Part shown: piece by piece, positions 23,175 to 34,583 of the stretch
Layout: each line of letters starts with the position of its first letter
Position numbering within the stretch: the stretch's first letter is position 1
Assembly: GCA_036417435.1 (NCBI GenBank)
Contig: CM070909.1
Coordinates: 10,076,597 to 10,140,596, forward strand
DNA from: Inia geoffrensis
Taxonomy: Eukaryota > Chordata > Mammalia > Artiodactyla > Iniidae
Direction of reading: 5' to 3'
DNA: 64,000 nt
The notes under the pieces: generated by a model
Seen by the model: the letters and a program-made list of their open reading frames with translations, nothing else
What the model was told of the DNA's origin: nothing
Databases searched by the model: none
Position numbers and translations under genes: made by a program

Positions 23175-23544
23175 GGGACTTCCCTGGTGGGGTAGTTGTT
23201 AAGAATCCACCTGCCAATGCAGGGGACACTGGTTCAAGCCCTGGTCCGGGAAGGTCCCACATGTTGCAGAGCAACTAAGCTCGTGCACCACAACTACTGA
23301 GCATGCGCTCTAGAGCCTGCGAGCCACAACTACTGAGTCCGTGTGCCACAACTACTGAAGCCCGCATGCCACAACTACTGAAGCCTGTGTGCCTAGACCC
23401 CGTGCTCCACAACAAGAGAAGCCGCCACAATGAGAAGCCAGTACACCACAACGAAGAGTAGCCCCTGCTCGCCACAACTAGAGAAAGCCCACGTGCAACA
23501 ATGAAGACCTAATGCAGCCATAAATAAATAAATTTAAAAAAAAA
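23175..23544 (+). repeat. CHR-type SINE, full length
   Basis: GGGGACTTCCCTGGTGGGGT to a CATAAATAAATAAATTT tail. Short TSD AAGAGCA. Confidence 0.9.
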
Positions 23545-23604
23545 GAGCACCAGGTACGTCAAAGAAAGATTCGCAGTAACTTGAATAAATTAAAATTTGC
23601 AGTA

Positions 23605-23745
23605 ACTTGACAGCTGGCTCACAGACATAGAAAACAAACATATGGTTACCAAAGTGCAAAGGGTGGGGAGGGATAAATTAGGAGTTTGGGATTAACATAC
23701 ACACAGTACTATAAAAAATAGATAACAACAACAAAAAAATTAGGG
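23605..23745 (+). mobile_element. LINE-1 3' end fragment
   Basis: Sense L1 3' UTR: AAACAAACATATGGTTACCA, then GGGAGGGATAAATTAGGAG and GGATTAACATAC. Confidence 0.7.
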
Positions 23746-24176
23746 GACAGCTGATTCATCCTGGGACACAAGATGGAATTCTGACCCTGTTTCATTCCTT
23801 TGTAAGTTATTGGCCATTTTTATTTTGTAGTAAATACTTATGAAATCTCATCTTTGCATGAACCGCTCACTGATTTTGATATACTTTATCCCTCTTAGCT
23901 TAATTTTGGATTCAGATCTCATCTATGGTAAAGGGTACATGAAGCCCCCATGGGATATAAAATTAGAAGGAAAAAGAAACCAGATTTCATGGACCATGAC
24001 AGCTTTAAAACCCTAGGGGCAGAATTTATTTGATTAACACTCAGAGGTGGTTATTTTTACTGTGTAGGTTTCATAGTCCAAAGATTAGAACAGCTTGTTA
24101 TGCATTAAGCTAGGTAGGCTTTGTGCCTATTTCCCTGGTGGCCTGACTTTAGACAAGTTCTTTCCAGTTCTTTCTT

Positions 24177-26246
24177 TTTTTTTTAATTTATTTTTTATTT
24201 TTTAACATCTTTATTGGAGTATAATTGAGTTACAATGGTGTGTTAGTTTCTGCTTTATAAAAAAGTGAACCAGTTATACATATACATATATTCCCGTATC
24301 TTTTCACTCTTGTGTCTACCTCCCTCCCACCCTCCCTATCCCACCCCTCTAGGTGGTCACAAAGCACCAAACTGATCTCCCTGTGCTATGTGGCTGCCTC
24401 CCGCTAGCTATCTATTTTACATTTGGTAGTGTATATATGTCCATGCCACTCTCTCACTTTGTCCCAGCTTACACTTCCCCCTCCGCATATCCTCAAGTCC
24501 ATTCTCTAGTAGGTCAGCGTCTTTATTCCCATCTTGCCCCTAGGTTCTTCATGAACAATTTTTTTTCTTAGATTCCATATATATGTGTTAGCATACGGTA
24601 TTTGTTTTTCTCTTTCTGACTTACTTCACTCTGTATGACAGACTCTAGGTCCATCCACCTCACCACAAATAACTCAGTTTCGTTTCTTTTTATGGCTGAG
24701 TAATATTCCATTGTATATATGTGCCACATGTTCTTTATCCATTCATATGTTGATGGACACTTAGGTTGCTTCCATGTCCTGTCTATTGTAAATAGAGCTG
24801 CAATGAGCATTTTGGTACATGACTCTTTTTGAATTATGGTTTTCTCAGGGTATATGACCAGTAGTGGGACTGCTGGGTCATATGGTAGTTCTATTTTTAG
24901 TTTTTTAAGGAACCTCCATACTGTTCTCCACAGTGACTGTATCAATTTACATTCCCACCAACAGTACAAGAGGGTTCCCTTTTCTCCACACCCTCTCCAG
25001 CGTTTATTGTTTGTAGATTTTTTGATGATGGCCATTCTGACTGGTGTGAGATGATATCTCATTGTAGTTTTGATTTGCATTTCTCTAATGATTAATGATG
25101 TTGAGCATTCTTTCATGTGTTTGTTGGCAATCTGTATATCTTCTTTGGAGAAATGTCTATTTAGGTCTTCTGCCCACTTTTGGATTGGGTTGTTTGTTTT
25201 TCTGATATTGAGCTGCATGAGCTGCTTATAAATTTTGGAGATTAATCCTTTGTCAGTTGCTTCATTTGCAGATATTTTCTCCCATTCTGAGGGTTGCCTT
25301 TTTGTCTTGTTTATGGTTTCCTTTGCTGTGCAAAAGCTTTTAAGTTTCATTAGGTCCCATTTGTTTATTTTTGTTTTTATTTCCATTTCTCTAGGAGGTG
25401 GGTCAAAAAGGATCTTGCTGTGATGTATGTCATAGAGTGTTCTGCCTATGTTTTCCTCTAAGAATTTGACAGTGTCTGGCCTTACATTTAGGTCTTTAAT
25501 CCATTTTGAGTTTATTTTTGTGTATGGTGTTAGGGACTGTTCTAATTTCATTCTTTTACATGTAGCTGTCCAATTTTCCCAGCACCAGTTATTGAAGAGG
25601 CTGTCTTTTCTCCACTGTATATTCTTGCCTCCTTTATCAAAGATAAGGTGACCATATGTGGCTGGATTTATCTCTGGGCTTTCTATCCTGTTCCATTGAT
25701 CTATATTTCTGTTTTTGTGCCAGTACCGTACTGTCTTGATTACTGTAGCTTTGTAATATAGCCTGATGTCAGAAAGCCTGATTCCTCCAGGTCTGTTTTT
25801 CTTTCTCAAGATTGCTTTGGCTATTCGGGGTCTTTTGTGTTTCCATACAAGTTGTGAAATTCTTTGTTCTAGTTCTGTGAAAAATGCCAGTGGTAGTTTG
25901 ATAGGGATTGCATTGAATCTGTAGATTGCTTTGGGTAGTAGAGGCATTTTCACAATGTTGATTCTTCCAACCCAAGAACATGGTATATTTCTCCATCTAT
26001 TTGTATCATCTTTAATTTCTTTCATCAGTTGTCTTATAATTTTCTGCATACAGTTTTTTTGTCTCCTTAGGTAGGTTTATTCCTAGGTATTTTATTCTTT
26101 TTGTTGCAATGGTAAATGGGAGTGTTTTCTTAATTTCACCTTCAGATTTTTCATCATTAGTGTATAGGAATGCTAGAGATTTCTGTGCATTAATTTTGTA
26201 TCCTGCTACTTTACCGAATTCATTAGCTCTAGTAGTTTTCTGGTAG
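24177..26246 (-). mobile_element. LINE-1, 5'-truncated, with long ORF2 remnant
   Basis: About 2.07 kb: L1 3' UTR (start TTTTAACATCTTTATTGGAG on the + strand) and the C-terminal third of ORF2. It is flanked by imperfect TSDs CCAGTTCTTTCTT (24164-24176) and CCAGGTCTTTCTT (26247-26259). It is the youngest-looking L1 in the window. Confidence 0.92.
24568..26049 (-). pseudogene. L1 ORF2p C-terminal fragment, 493 codons open
   Basis: Encodes the region after the reverse transcriptase core: [20 protein letters not shown] near residue 35, [14 protein letters not shown] near 130, and the terminal WNNMEY-like stretch [15 protein letters not shown]. The cysteine-rich knuckle near residue 355 reads [18 protein letters not shown]; the usual first Cys is Arg and the usual His is Tyr. 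At about 26030 one extra A (ACAACTG for ACACTG) shifts the frame relative to upstream ORF2 sequence ([20 protein letters not shown]). With the missing 5' part, it is inactive. Confidence 0.9.
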
Positions 26247-26639
26247 CCAGGTCTTTCTTAGCTGGCTCTCTCCCTACAGCTAATTCTTCCAGATCCTGGT
26301 AATATACCTTTTCTGGCCTCTCAGCCAAGAGATGGGACAGCTCCTGTGCTGTTACTAGCCCCAGGACACTTCGCTATCTCTTTTTGGCTCCCTTAAACTC
26401 TATATTCTCACTTGTAGTGAAAGTATGCACTAAGTTCCTGCCAGGATTGTGACTGTTTTTATGAAATCAACAGGAAATACACTCTGCTCTTCCCAGATTA
26501 TGTAGGCGTTAGCAATATTCATGATTGTGTTTGTGGACCAGCATTTATTAGTGAGCTGTGGTTTACAGAGCGGGAATAAAGCAGAGACCACCTCTCAACT
26601 TGGACACCTGTATGGAATGGAAACTGGGGACAACTTTTT

Positions 26640-26840
26640 TTTTTTTTTGCAGTACGCGGGCCTCTCACTGCTGTGGCCTCTCCTGTTGCAGAGCACAGGC
26701 TCCGGACGCGCAGGCTCAGCGGCCACGGTTCATGGGCCCAGCCGCTCCGCGGCATGTGGGATCTTCCCGGACCAGGGCACGAACCCGCGTCCCCTGCATC
26801 GGCAGGCAGACTCTCAACCACTGCGCCACCAGGGAAGCCC
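26640..26840 (-). repeat. CHR-type SINE with 14-bp TSD
   Basis: TTTTTTTTGCAGTACGCGGG to CCACCAGGGAAGCCC. TSD GGGGACAACTTTTT at 26626-26639 and 26841-26854. Confidence 0.93.
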
Positions 26841-26859
26841 GGGGACAACTTTTTGTACC

Positions 26860-27586
26860 TAGTTCTGGAGTGCAAGTACCCAGGACCTGTCTTTAGGTCA
26901 CATGCCCTTCCCATAGCACCAAATATTAGATGGCAAAGGATTCAGAAGTACTTCCTCCAAGCATCTGCTCTTTTGTTTTTTTTCTTCATTTTTATTGGTG
27001 CCGGATGCTGGTTTCTGAGCTAGAAGATCCAGGAAGGGTGTATCTGAATAGAGAAGAGTTGTTGAAGATGAGAATCTAAAGGTGTTATTAACTCTATCAC
27101 CTTCAGTAGCTTAAAAGAAAAAGAAAAAAAAAGAAGAAAGAAAAGGGGCAGACTTCCAGTTTGGACTGGAGATGTGAGAGAGACACACGAAGAAGCAAAC
27201 CAATCAATATCTCTAGCTTGTATTTTCTCTTGGAAACTGATGCTTTCACTTTATGCAAAAACTTATGAAGTATCTTAGAAACTGGTTGGTGGTCTGCAGC
27301 TCTTCCTGGGCTTATTATAGTACATAGTAGTATGAGCAAGTTGCTAGGATAAAACCATAGTTGCTGTACTACAATATACTCTTGGTAGAGGAGGGAATTC
27401 TTCTATGGGATTTCTGTGAAGGCAACGTTGGTGGGTCAATCACATTCTCTGACAGACACATGGCAGAGATATTCTCCCAGGTAGAGGACTCAAACAGTGC
27501 TTTCTAGACTGATGATATCAAAAGAGCCAAATTGAATGAGAGATTATATAGCCAGGTAAGCAGTGGAGGTAAGATAATGCGGAGTC
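26860..27586. other. Intergenic stretch, nothing recognised
   Basis: Unique AT-rich sequence with an A/G-rich patch near 27115-27145. No gene or named repeat. Confidence 0.35.
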
Positions 27587-27702
27587 TTTTTTTGGGCTAG
27601 GTGGTGTGGCATGCAGGATCTTAGTTCCCCAACAAAGGATCGAACCCATGTCCCCTGCAGGTGAAGCACATAGTCCTAACCACTGGACCTCCAGGGAGTT
27701 CC
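27587..27702 (-). repeat. Short tRNA-derived SINE
   Basis: TTTTTTTGGGCTAGGTGGTG to CCTCCAGGGAGTTCCC. Short TSD AGTCTT. Confidence 0.82.
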
Positions 27703-28043
27703 CAGAGTCTTAAAATAATAAGGAAAATTACCCCATATCTTCCTGAATCCCCAAATCCCTGAATATGGAAATGTTTGTACAATTTCCCAGCTGTATCCCA
27801 AATCAAATTTCCATGGAGGGTCATATGTTTCCTACGAATGTCCTCATACCACAAGGTAATAAATTCTTAACCTTCAGTAAAGTTTTATATATTACCTCAA
27901 GGCAATGTTTTCCCACAAAGAAACAAGTTACCCTCTATATGATGCATAAAAAATAATAAAGCCATGTTGAAATACAGTTTCTGGGTTGTCAGCTTCCTTT
28001 ATACCAGCCTTGAAAGTCATGCACAAACAAAATAAAAAGCATT

Positions 28044-28525
28044 ACAGGGCTTCCCTAGTGGCAGAGTGGTTAAAACTCCACCTGTCATTGACATATATAC
28101 ACTAATATGTATAAAATAGATAACTAATAGGAACCTGCTGTATAAAAAAATAAATTAAATAAAATTCAAAAGAAAGAGAAAAGAAAAAGAATCCTCCTGC
28201 TAATGCAGGGGACACAGCCCTGGTCTGGGAAAATCCCACATGCCGCGGAGCAACTAAGCCCGTGCACCACACCTACTAAGCCTGCTGCACCACACCTACT
28301 AAGCCTGCGCTCTAGAGCCCACGAGCCACAATTTCTGAGCCTGAGTGCCACAACTACTGAAGCCCGCGTGCCTAGAGCTCACGCTCTGCAACAAGAGAAG
28401 CCACCGCAATGAGAAGCCCGCGCACCAACAACGGAAGAGTAACCCCTGCTCATCACAACTAGAGAAAGCCCGCGCATAGCATTGAAGACCCAACACAGCC
28501 AAAAATAAATTAAAAAAAAAAAGGT
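28044..28525 (+). repeat. CHR-type SINE interrupted by an L1 tail
   Basis: Head GGGCTTCCCTAGTGGCAGAG at 28047; the body resumes at 28187 (AAGAATCCTCCTGC) and ends in an AAATAAATTAAAAAAA tail. Confidence 0.87.
28081..28186 (+). mobile_element. Short L1 3' end inserted into a SINE
   Basis: Sense L1 tail (ACTAATATGTATAAAATAGA to an A-rich tail). The SINE piece before it ends AAAACTCCACCTGT and resumes as AAGAATCCTCCTGC, a diverged target duplication of SINE bases 22-35. Confidence 0.65.
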
Positions 28526-28529
28526 ATTG

Positions 28530-30350
28530 CATATCATAGCAATTCAGTCTTCTAGGGAAATACTAAAACCATTTAGGGGTGGAAAAATGTTTGCTTTCCT
28601 TCTGGATTCTTTGGCTGGTGTAATAAATTACACCTGCCACAAGCCAGAGTAACAGGAGAGAAACAATTTAAATTTTGTGTGTACTGGAGCCCCATAGAAA
28701 TCTGAGACTCAAAGGAGTAACCAAAGCAGGAAGCTTCAATACGGTTTAGGCAAAGAAACAATAAATTTGTGAAGAATTGAAAAGATAAGGGGTTTTGGGT
28801 TTGGTACAGTAAATAGGGGAAGAAGTAACAAGGTTTGTTTACATAGCCTTCTTGGCCCTAAATTCCTTGTCTCTGGTGATAAGGATGCTTTATATCCTCC
28901 TGGTACAGGGAGGGTACCTTTTACTTGGAGCCAAAGGGGGGTCAGAGGGTCCTTGTACCAGTTTCACCATTTTATCTTTCAGAAAACTAGAAACTATCAA
29001 GAGTTGAAGGGAATACCCAGTGTATTGTGTATGACTTGGGTGAGGGGTAAAGGCATTCTTACATTCACCAACTAGACCCATTCATGTCCTTGGGGGAAGA
29101 GGTGTGTATAAGATAAAATCACAAGGGATGAGTCAAGGAGATGGCTGAGTGCTATCTTAAGACCTATAGACCTGAGGCGGTACTTCCTTGGGTAGGGTGT
29201 GATGTTTAACATTCTTTTTCTTCTGTTTTACATTCCTTTATGAGATGATCAGTCAAGTGCAGCCTTGAGGATACAGACTAAAGTTTATTATACCTGCAGA
29301 TCTTAGAGATAGGAGGCACAGTATGCCACCCAGGGCCACAGAGAAGAACAGAGCGGTCAGGAGACACAAGACAGAGGGAAGAGGGAGTAGGTTTAGGCCA
29401 GAGATGTTATTGGCCTTTCTGGGATGAAAGATAAGGCAGTGCAGGGTAAGCAAGTTAGGACTGGCTAGTTTGAATAATTTCCCTGGGCTCTACCCTATAA
29501 GGATGGTCCCTAGTTGTCTGGTACCCGGCCCTGGGATGATTAAGGGAGACGAATATTGCCTCTTGGGGTGTATGAGCCAAACAGAGGAGTCATGGCTCTG
29601 GATTGGTTAGCTTGCCTATCTTTGCTATGTTCTAAGAATTGGCTCACCCTAGAAAGGACAGCCTCTCCCCAGCCAGAAAGGCATTTTTAAGGTGTCATAG
29701 TATACAGCAAAAAAAAATTTTTTAATGTATACAATACAGGGGACCCTACTACATATGAATTGCCTATATTTATGTGTGACATTAAATTTATATATGAGTT
29801 GGGGAACAACTGGCTAATTGGCATGGTATGTTTTGTTGACATTCAAATGTTTACTTTGTTTTTGCAGGAATTTGGCAATGGGGAGCTGGGTATTTTAGAA
29901 ATATTTGTTTGCTTTTAGGTCTCAGTTTTTAGACCCTTGAAAAGTTTATAAACTGTAGGGTAGCTTAGACTCCAGTTATAACCTAGTTTATCAAACTAGG
30001 ACAAACCTAGGTTGTCCTTAATCTATCTTCACATGTACCAGGAGTGATGGGTTATGGTAATCCTCAACTTTTGATGGATATCATACCACCCCTTCACTCA
30101 GTAAGACCAGACAAATTAGTCCTTGACTAATGGACTGTGTGATCCCCTGGCCTGCTATGATACTAGGCATATGTCAACAGACCTAATCGTCCACAGAACA
30201 GATAGAGGCACCCTGCACTCCACAGACCAGCAGATATTTACTATTTGTGGCCTCCCAGGCAAGAGGAGGTACAGCCTGGTTGCAAGCAATCTCATTAGAA
30301 TTAAAGATCTGTTGAGCTTGACCTGTAGCCCAGTTTAAGATGCTTAGTCA
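28530..30350. other. Intergenic stretch, possibly old retroviral or LTR debris
   Basis: 1.8 kb without SINEs or recognisable L1, unusual for this window. Segments near 28.62-29.0 and 29.45-29.7 kb have the look of old LTRs, but I cannot assign a family and no retroviral protein motif is visible. Confidence 0.35.
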
Positions 30351-30366
30351 ATCAAAACAATATGTA

Positions 30367-30712
30367 GGCTCCCCTGGTGGCTCAGTGGTTAAGAATCCAC
30401 CTGCCAATGCAGGCGACACGGGTTCGAGCCCTGGTCTGGGAAGATCCCACATGCCGCGGAGCAACTAAGCCCATGTGCCACAACTGCTGAGCCTGCACTC
30501 TAGAGCCTGTGCGCCACAACTACTGAGCCCGTGCACCACAACTACTGAAGCCCGCGTGCCTGGAGCCTGTGCTCCCAACAAGAGAAGCCACCGCGACGAG
30601 AAGCCCATGCACCGCAACGAAGAGTAGCCCCTGCTCACCGCAACTAGAGAAAGGCCGTGCACAGCAACGAAGACCCAACGCAGCCAAAAAATAAACAAAT
30701 AAATAAAATTAA
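30367..30712 (+). repeat. CHR-type SINE, full length
   Basis: GGCTCCCCTGGTGGCTCAGT to an ATAAACAAATAAATAAAA tail. TSD AAAACAATATGTA at 30354-30366 and 30713-30725. Confidence 0.92.
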
Positions 30713-30842
30713 AAAACAATATGTATATAAAAGGCCTATTATGTTTCAGACAACCTTCTAAGACAATAATGGGCAAAACAAGACAATACAAATCATACAA
30801 TTCTCTCTCATACACAACCTTCATAAATGAACAATTTCTTTT

Positions 30843-31829
30843 TTTAAGAAATTTTTATTGTAGTATAGTTGATTTACAATGTTGTGTTAGTTTCAGGTGT
30901 ACAGCAAAGTGATTCATTTATACATATAAATATATTCATTCTTTTCAGATTCTTTACCCATACAGGTTACTACAGGGTATTGAGTAGAGTTCCCTGTGCT
31001 GTACAGCAGGAGTCCCCAACCCCCTGTCTGTGGCCTGTTAGGAACCAGGTTGCACAGCAGGAGGTGAGTGGCAGGTGAGTCAGCAAAGCTTCATTTACCA
31101 CTCCCCATTGCTCCCCATTACTGCCTGAACCATTCCCCACGCCCCGCCCCCATCCTTGGAAAAATTGTGTTCCACAAAACCGGTCCCTGGTGCAAAACAG
31201 GTTGGGGACCGCTGCTATACAGTATGTCCTTGTTGGTTACTTATTTTATATATAGTTGTGTGTGTATGTTAATCCTAAACTTCTAATCCCTCCCCTCCAT
31301 GTTTCCCCTTTGGTAAGCATAGGCGTTTTTTTTTTTTTTTTTTTCTCTCTACGTGTCTGTTTTTGTTTTGTAAATAAGTTCATTTGTATTATTTTTTAAA
31401 ACTGGATTCCACATGAGTGATATCATATGATATTTGTCTTTCTCTGTCTGACTTACTTCACTTAGTATGATAATCTCTAGGTCCATCCATGTTGCTGCAA
31501 ATGGCATTATTTCATTCTTTTTTATATATATATCACATCGTTATCCATTCTACTGTTGATGGACATTCAGGTTGCTTCCATGTCTTGGCTGTTGTAAATA
31601 GTGCTGCAAAGAACATTGGAGTGCACGTATCTTTTCGAATTATGGTTTTCTCCGGGTATATGCCCAGGTGTGGGATTGCAGGATCATATGGTAGCTCTAT
31701 TTTTACTTTTCTAAGAAACCTCCATACTGTTTTCCATAGTGACTATACTAATTTACATTCCCACCAACAGTGTAGGAGGTTTCCCTTTTCTCCACACCCT
31801 CTCCAGCATTTATTGTTTGTAGACTTTTT
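30843..31829 (-). mobile_element. LINE-1 3' end, interrupted by hAT element
   Basis: Antisense L1 3' UTR and ORF2 tail (frames reading [17 protein letters not shown] antisense). It is broken at 31007-31214 by the hAT element and bordered at the right by a SINE. Confidence 0.85.
31007..31214. mobile_element. hAT-type nonautonomous DNA transposon inside an L1
   Basis: Terminal inverted repeats CAGGAGTCCCCAACC and GGTTGGGGACCGCTG. The 8-bp TSDs are CTGTACAG (30999-31006) and CTATACAG (31215-31222), 7 of 8 identical. The 8-bp TSD and CAG termini are typical of the hAT superfamily. It encodes no transposase. Confidence 0.85.
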
Positions 31830-32186
31830 AAAAAAATAAATTTATTTATTTATTTATGGCTGAAATTTATTTATTTATTTATTTATGGCTGTGTTGGGTC
31901 TTTGTTGCTGTGTGCAGCTTTCTCTAGTTGTAGTGAGCAGGGGTTACTCTTCATTGCGGTGCGTGGGCTTCTCATTGCGGTGGCTTCTCTTGTTGCGGAG
32001 CACAGGCTCTAGATGCGTGGGCTTCAGTAGCTGTGGCTCGCGGGCTCTAGAGCGCAGGCTCAGTAGATGTGGCACACGGGCCTAGTTGCTTTGTGGAATG
32101 TGGGATCTTCCCGGACCAGGGATCGAACCCGTGTCCCCTGCATTGGCAGGCAGATTCTTAACCACTGCGTCCCCAGGGAAGTCCCC
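31830..32186 (-). repeat. CHR-type SINE with duplicated tail
   Basis: The 3' tail unit ATTTATTTATTTATGGCTG occurs twice in tandem before the body. It ends GTCCCCAGGGAAGTCCC. Confidence 0.88.
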
Positions 32187-32189
32187 ATC

Positions 32190-32320
32190 ATTCTTTTAAA
32201 ATTGTTGCACACTTTTACTAAGAATGGCGGTTGTATAATATATTTACCATTCTACTATGGACTTTCAGTTACTTTTAGTTTCTCCCTACGACAGTGTTGG
32301 AATGAATATCCTCATATATG
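32190..32320 (-). mobile_element. Old LINE-1-like fragment
   Basis: ATTCTACTATGGACTTTCAG and GTTGGAATGAATATCCTCAT resemble antisense L1 3' sequence. Limits are uncertain. Confidence 0.4.
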
Positions 32321-32325
32321 TAACC

Positions 32326-32830
32326 TTGGGTGAGTCCCTGGGACAGGCCACCAAGTGAGGGTCCTTGGCGTTGCACAGGAAAGAATTCAGAGCAAGCCAG
32401 AGTAAAGTGAAAGCAAGTTTACTTAGAGAGATACACACTCCATAGAGTGTGGGCCTTCTTATAAGATGAGAGGCGGCCACAAAATATGGAGTGTTTAGTT
32501 TTTATGGTCTGGATAATTTCATAGGCTAGTGAGTGGGAGGAACCTTCTAAGTATCTTGCAGAAGGGCTGGGGATTTCCAGGAATTGGGCCACCACCCACT
32601 TTTTGGCCTTTTTGGGAAATTGTGTCCTGGCCCCTGCGGGTGTGTCATTTAGATGCTAATGGCAGTATAATGAGGCCCAGGTCTACAGGAAGTAGAACCT
32701 TGTGCCATCTCGGACCTAGTCGGTTCCAACCAGTTTATGTTCTTAAACGGTTGTGGCATTCTCTTAATTGTTGTGCCCTGCCCCCTTCTTTCTTGTCTCA
32801 AAGCCAGTTACCTAATACCTTTGATTTTAG
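32326..32830 (-). repeat. LTR-like repeat, antisense
   Basis: GGAAAGAATTCAGAGCAAGC and GTGAAAGCAAGTTTACTTAG, to CTTTCTTGTCTCAAAGCCAG, resemble LTR sequence in reverse orientation. It has no coding remains. Confidence 0.4.
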
Positions 32831-33091
32831 TTCAAGATAATATGCATTCAAATGTAATGCAAAGAATTCTGCATTAGATATTGGCATTTCAGGCTGAAAG
32901 GTTTAAGAGAATTTAAGTCCGTAAACCCTATTAAGATGTTTGGAATATTTAACATTTATTTTGCCCTTTTGTAGGTTTAATTTGTTAGATTTGTTTTCCA
33001 GTCTGCCGTGTCATGCATTTAAGGTGGTTAAAAAGCAGCTATGTTAATATGCGTAAGGTAACTTAAAATGCTAAAAGTAGTGTGGGTTTTT

Positions 33092-33300
33092 TTTGTTGTT
33101 TCTCTTTTGCGGTACACGGGCCTCTCACTGTTGTGGCCTCTCCCGTTGCGGAGCACAGGCTCCGGACGCGCAGGCTCAGTGGCCATGGCTCACGGGCCCA
33201 GCCGCTCTGCGGCATGTGGGATCTTCCCAGACCGGGGCACGGAGCCGTGTCCCCTGCATCGGCAGGCGGACTCCCAACCACTGCGCCACCAGGGAAGCCC
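33092..33300 (-). repeat. CHR-type SINE, first of a tandem pair
   Basis: TTTTGCGGTACACGGGCCTC to GCCACCAGGGAAGCCC. Confidence 0.92.
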
Positions 33301-33324
33301 TGTTCTTTTTTTGTTTTTTTTTTG

Positions 33325-33534
33325 CTTGTTGTTTCTTTTTTGCGGTACGCGGGCCTCTCACTGCTGTGGCCTCTCCCGTTGCGGAGCACAGGCTCTGGAC
33401 GCGCAGGCTCAGTGGCCATGGCTCACGGGCCCAGCCGCTCTGAGGCATGTGGGATCTTCCCGGACCGGGGCACGAACCCGCGTCCCCTGCATCGGCAGGC
33501 GGACTCCCACCCACTGCGCCACCAGGGAAACCCA
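33325..33534 (-). repeat. CHR-type SINE, second of a tandem pair
   Basis: TTTTTGCGGTACGCGGGCC to GCCACCAGGGAAACCC, 24 bp after the first copy and very similar to it. Confidence 0.92.
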
Positions 33535-33550
33535 ATAGAATTGTTTTAAA

Positions 33551-34147
33551 AGGGAGATGGGAAGCCAGCGAGGTCGGTTCCGCCCGACTCCAACATGGCG
33601 GCACTCTTTGTCTGCTCTGAAGTGCTGTCCCCGGCCTCCCCGCGGCCGTGATGCACCTCCCTCTGCGGTGGCGTCCAGGACATGGCAGGTAATGAGCTGG
33701 AGGAGGAGAGCCAAGCTGGAGTTGCCCCAGACAAATTGTCAGAAAAGAGTAGGGTGGGCTACTTGGAAATCTGAGAAACAAGGTAGTGAGATTTCCCTGG
33801 TGGCACAGTGGTTAAGAATCCGCTTGCCAATGCATGGGACACGGGTTCTGAACCCTGGCCCAGGAAGATCGCACATGCCGCGGAGCAACTAAGCCCGTGC
33901 GCCACAACTACTGAGCCTGTGTTCTAGAACCGCCGAGCCACAACTACTGAGACCGTGTGCTACTGAAGGCTGCGTGCCTGGAGCCCATGGTCCACAGCAA
34001 GAGAAACCACCGCAGTGAGAAGCCCATACACTGCAAGGAAGAATTGCCCCTACTCGCCGCAGCTAAAGCCCGCAGACAGCAATAGAAGACCCAACTTACT
34101 TACTGTAAGTAAATAAATAAATAAAATTATTTTTTAATTAAAAAAAA
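33551..34147 (+). mobile_element. Chimeric retroposon: unidentified CpG-rich transcript 5' end fused to a CHR SINE
   Basis: Flanked by a 14-bp exact TSD AGAATTGTTTTAAA at 33537-33550 and 34148-34161. The first 235 bp are CpG-rich, with a YY1-like CCAACATGGCGGC and short frames opening MAALFVCSEVLSPASPRP and MAGNELEEESQAGVAPDKLS. The rest (33788-34147) is a + strand SINE with a TAAA tail. One TSD pair around both parts implies a single retroposition. I do not recognise the source gene. Confidence 0.65.
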
Positions 34148-34246
34148 AGAATTGTTTTAAAGGGTTTAATAGCTGTTTTGACTTGCTCTAATATTAAAAA
34201 CCAGTGAAAGTTATTCCTCCTATTGAATACAAAATTATTATTTTAA

Positions 34247-34545
34247 AAATTAATTAATTATTTTTTGACTGCATTGGGTCTTCGTTGCTGCATGCGGGCT
34301 TTGTCTAGTTGCGGCAAGCCGGGGCTACTCTTCGTTGTGGTGTGTGGGCTTCTCATTGCGGTGGCTTCTCTTGTTGCAGAGCACGGGCTCTAGGTGTGCG
34401 GGCTTTGGTAGTTGTGGCTCGTGGGCTCTAGAGCACAGGCTCAGTAGTTGTGGCACATGGGCTTAGTTGCTCCACATGTGGGACCTTCCCGGACCAGGGC
34501 TCGAACCCGGCTCGAACCCGTATCCCCTTCATTGGCAGGCTGATT
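34247..34545 (-). repeat. CHR-type SINE, head truncated
   Basis: TTTTTTGACTGCATTGGGTC to ATTGGCAGGCTGATTC, where a T-run replaces the missing head. Confidence 0.88.
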
Positions 34546-34583
34546 CTTTTTTTTTTTTTTTTTTAATATGTGTGAACTTAAAA

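Noticed and set aside
24836..25651. Several + strand frames of 60-75 codons
   Set aside because: They are antisense to the L1 ORF2 remnant.
33596..33652. Short frame MAALFVCSEVLSPASPRP as a possible start of a real gene with a CpG island
   Set aside because: It stops after 18 codons, has no downstream exons, and the unit is bounded by retroposition TSDs.
33068..33781. Overlapping 155-201 codon frames on both strands
   Set aside because: They are translations of two adjacent CHR SINEs (recurring peptide AACGIFPDRGTNPCPLHRQA), which explains many similar frames elsewhere in the window.
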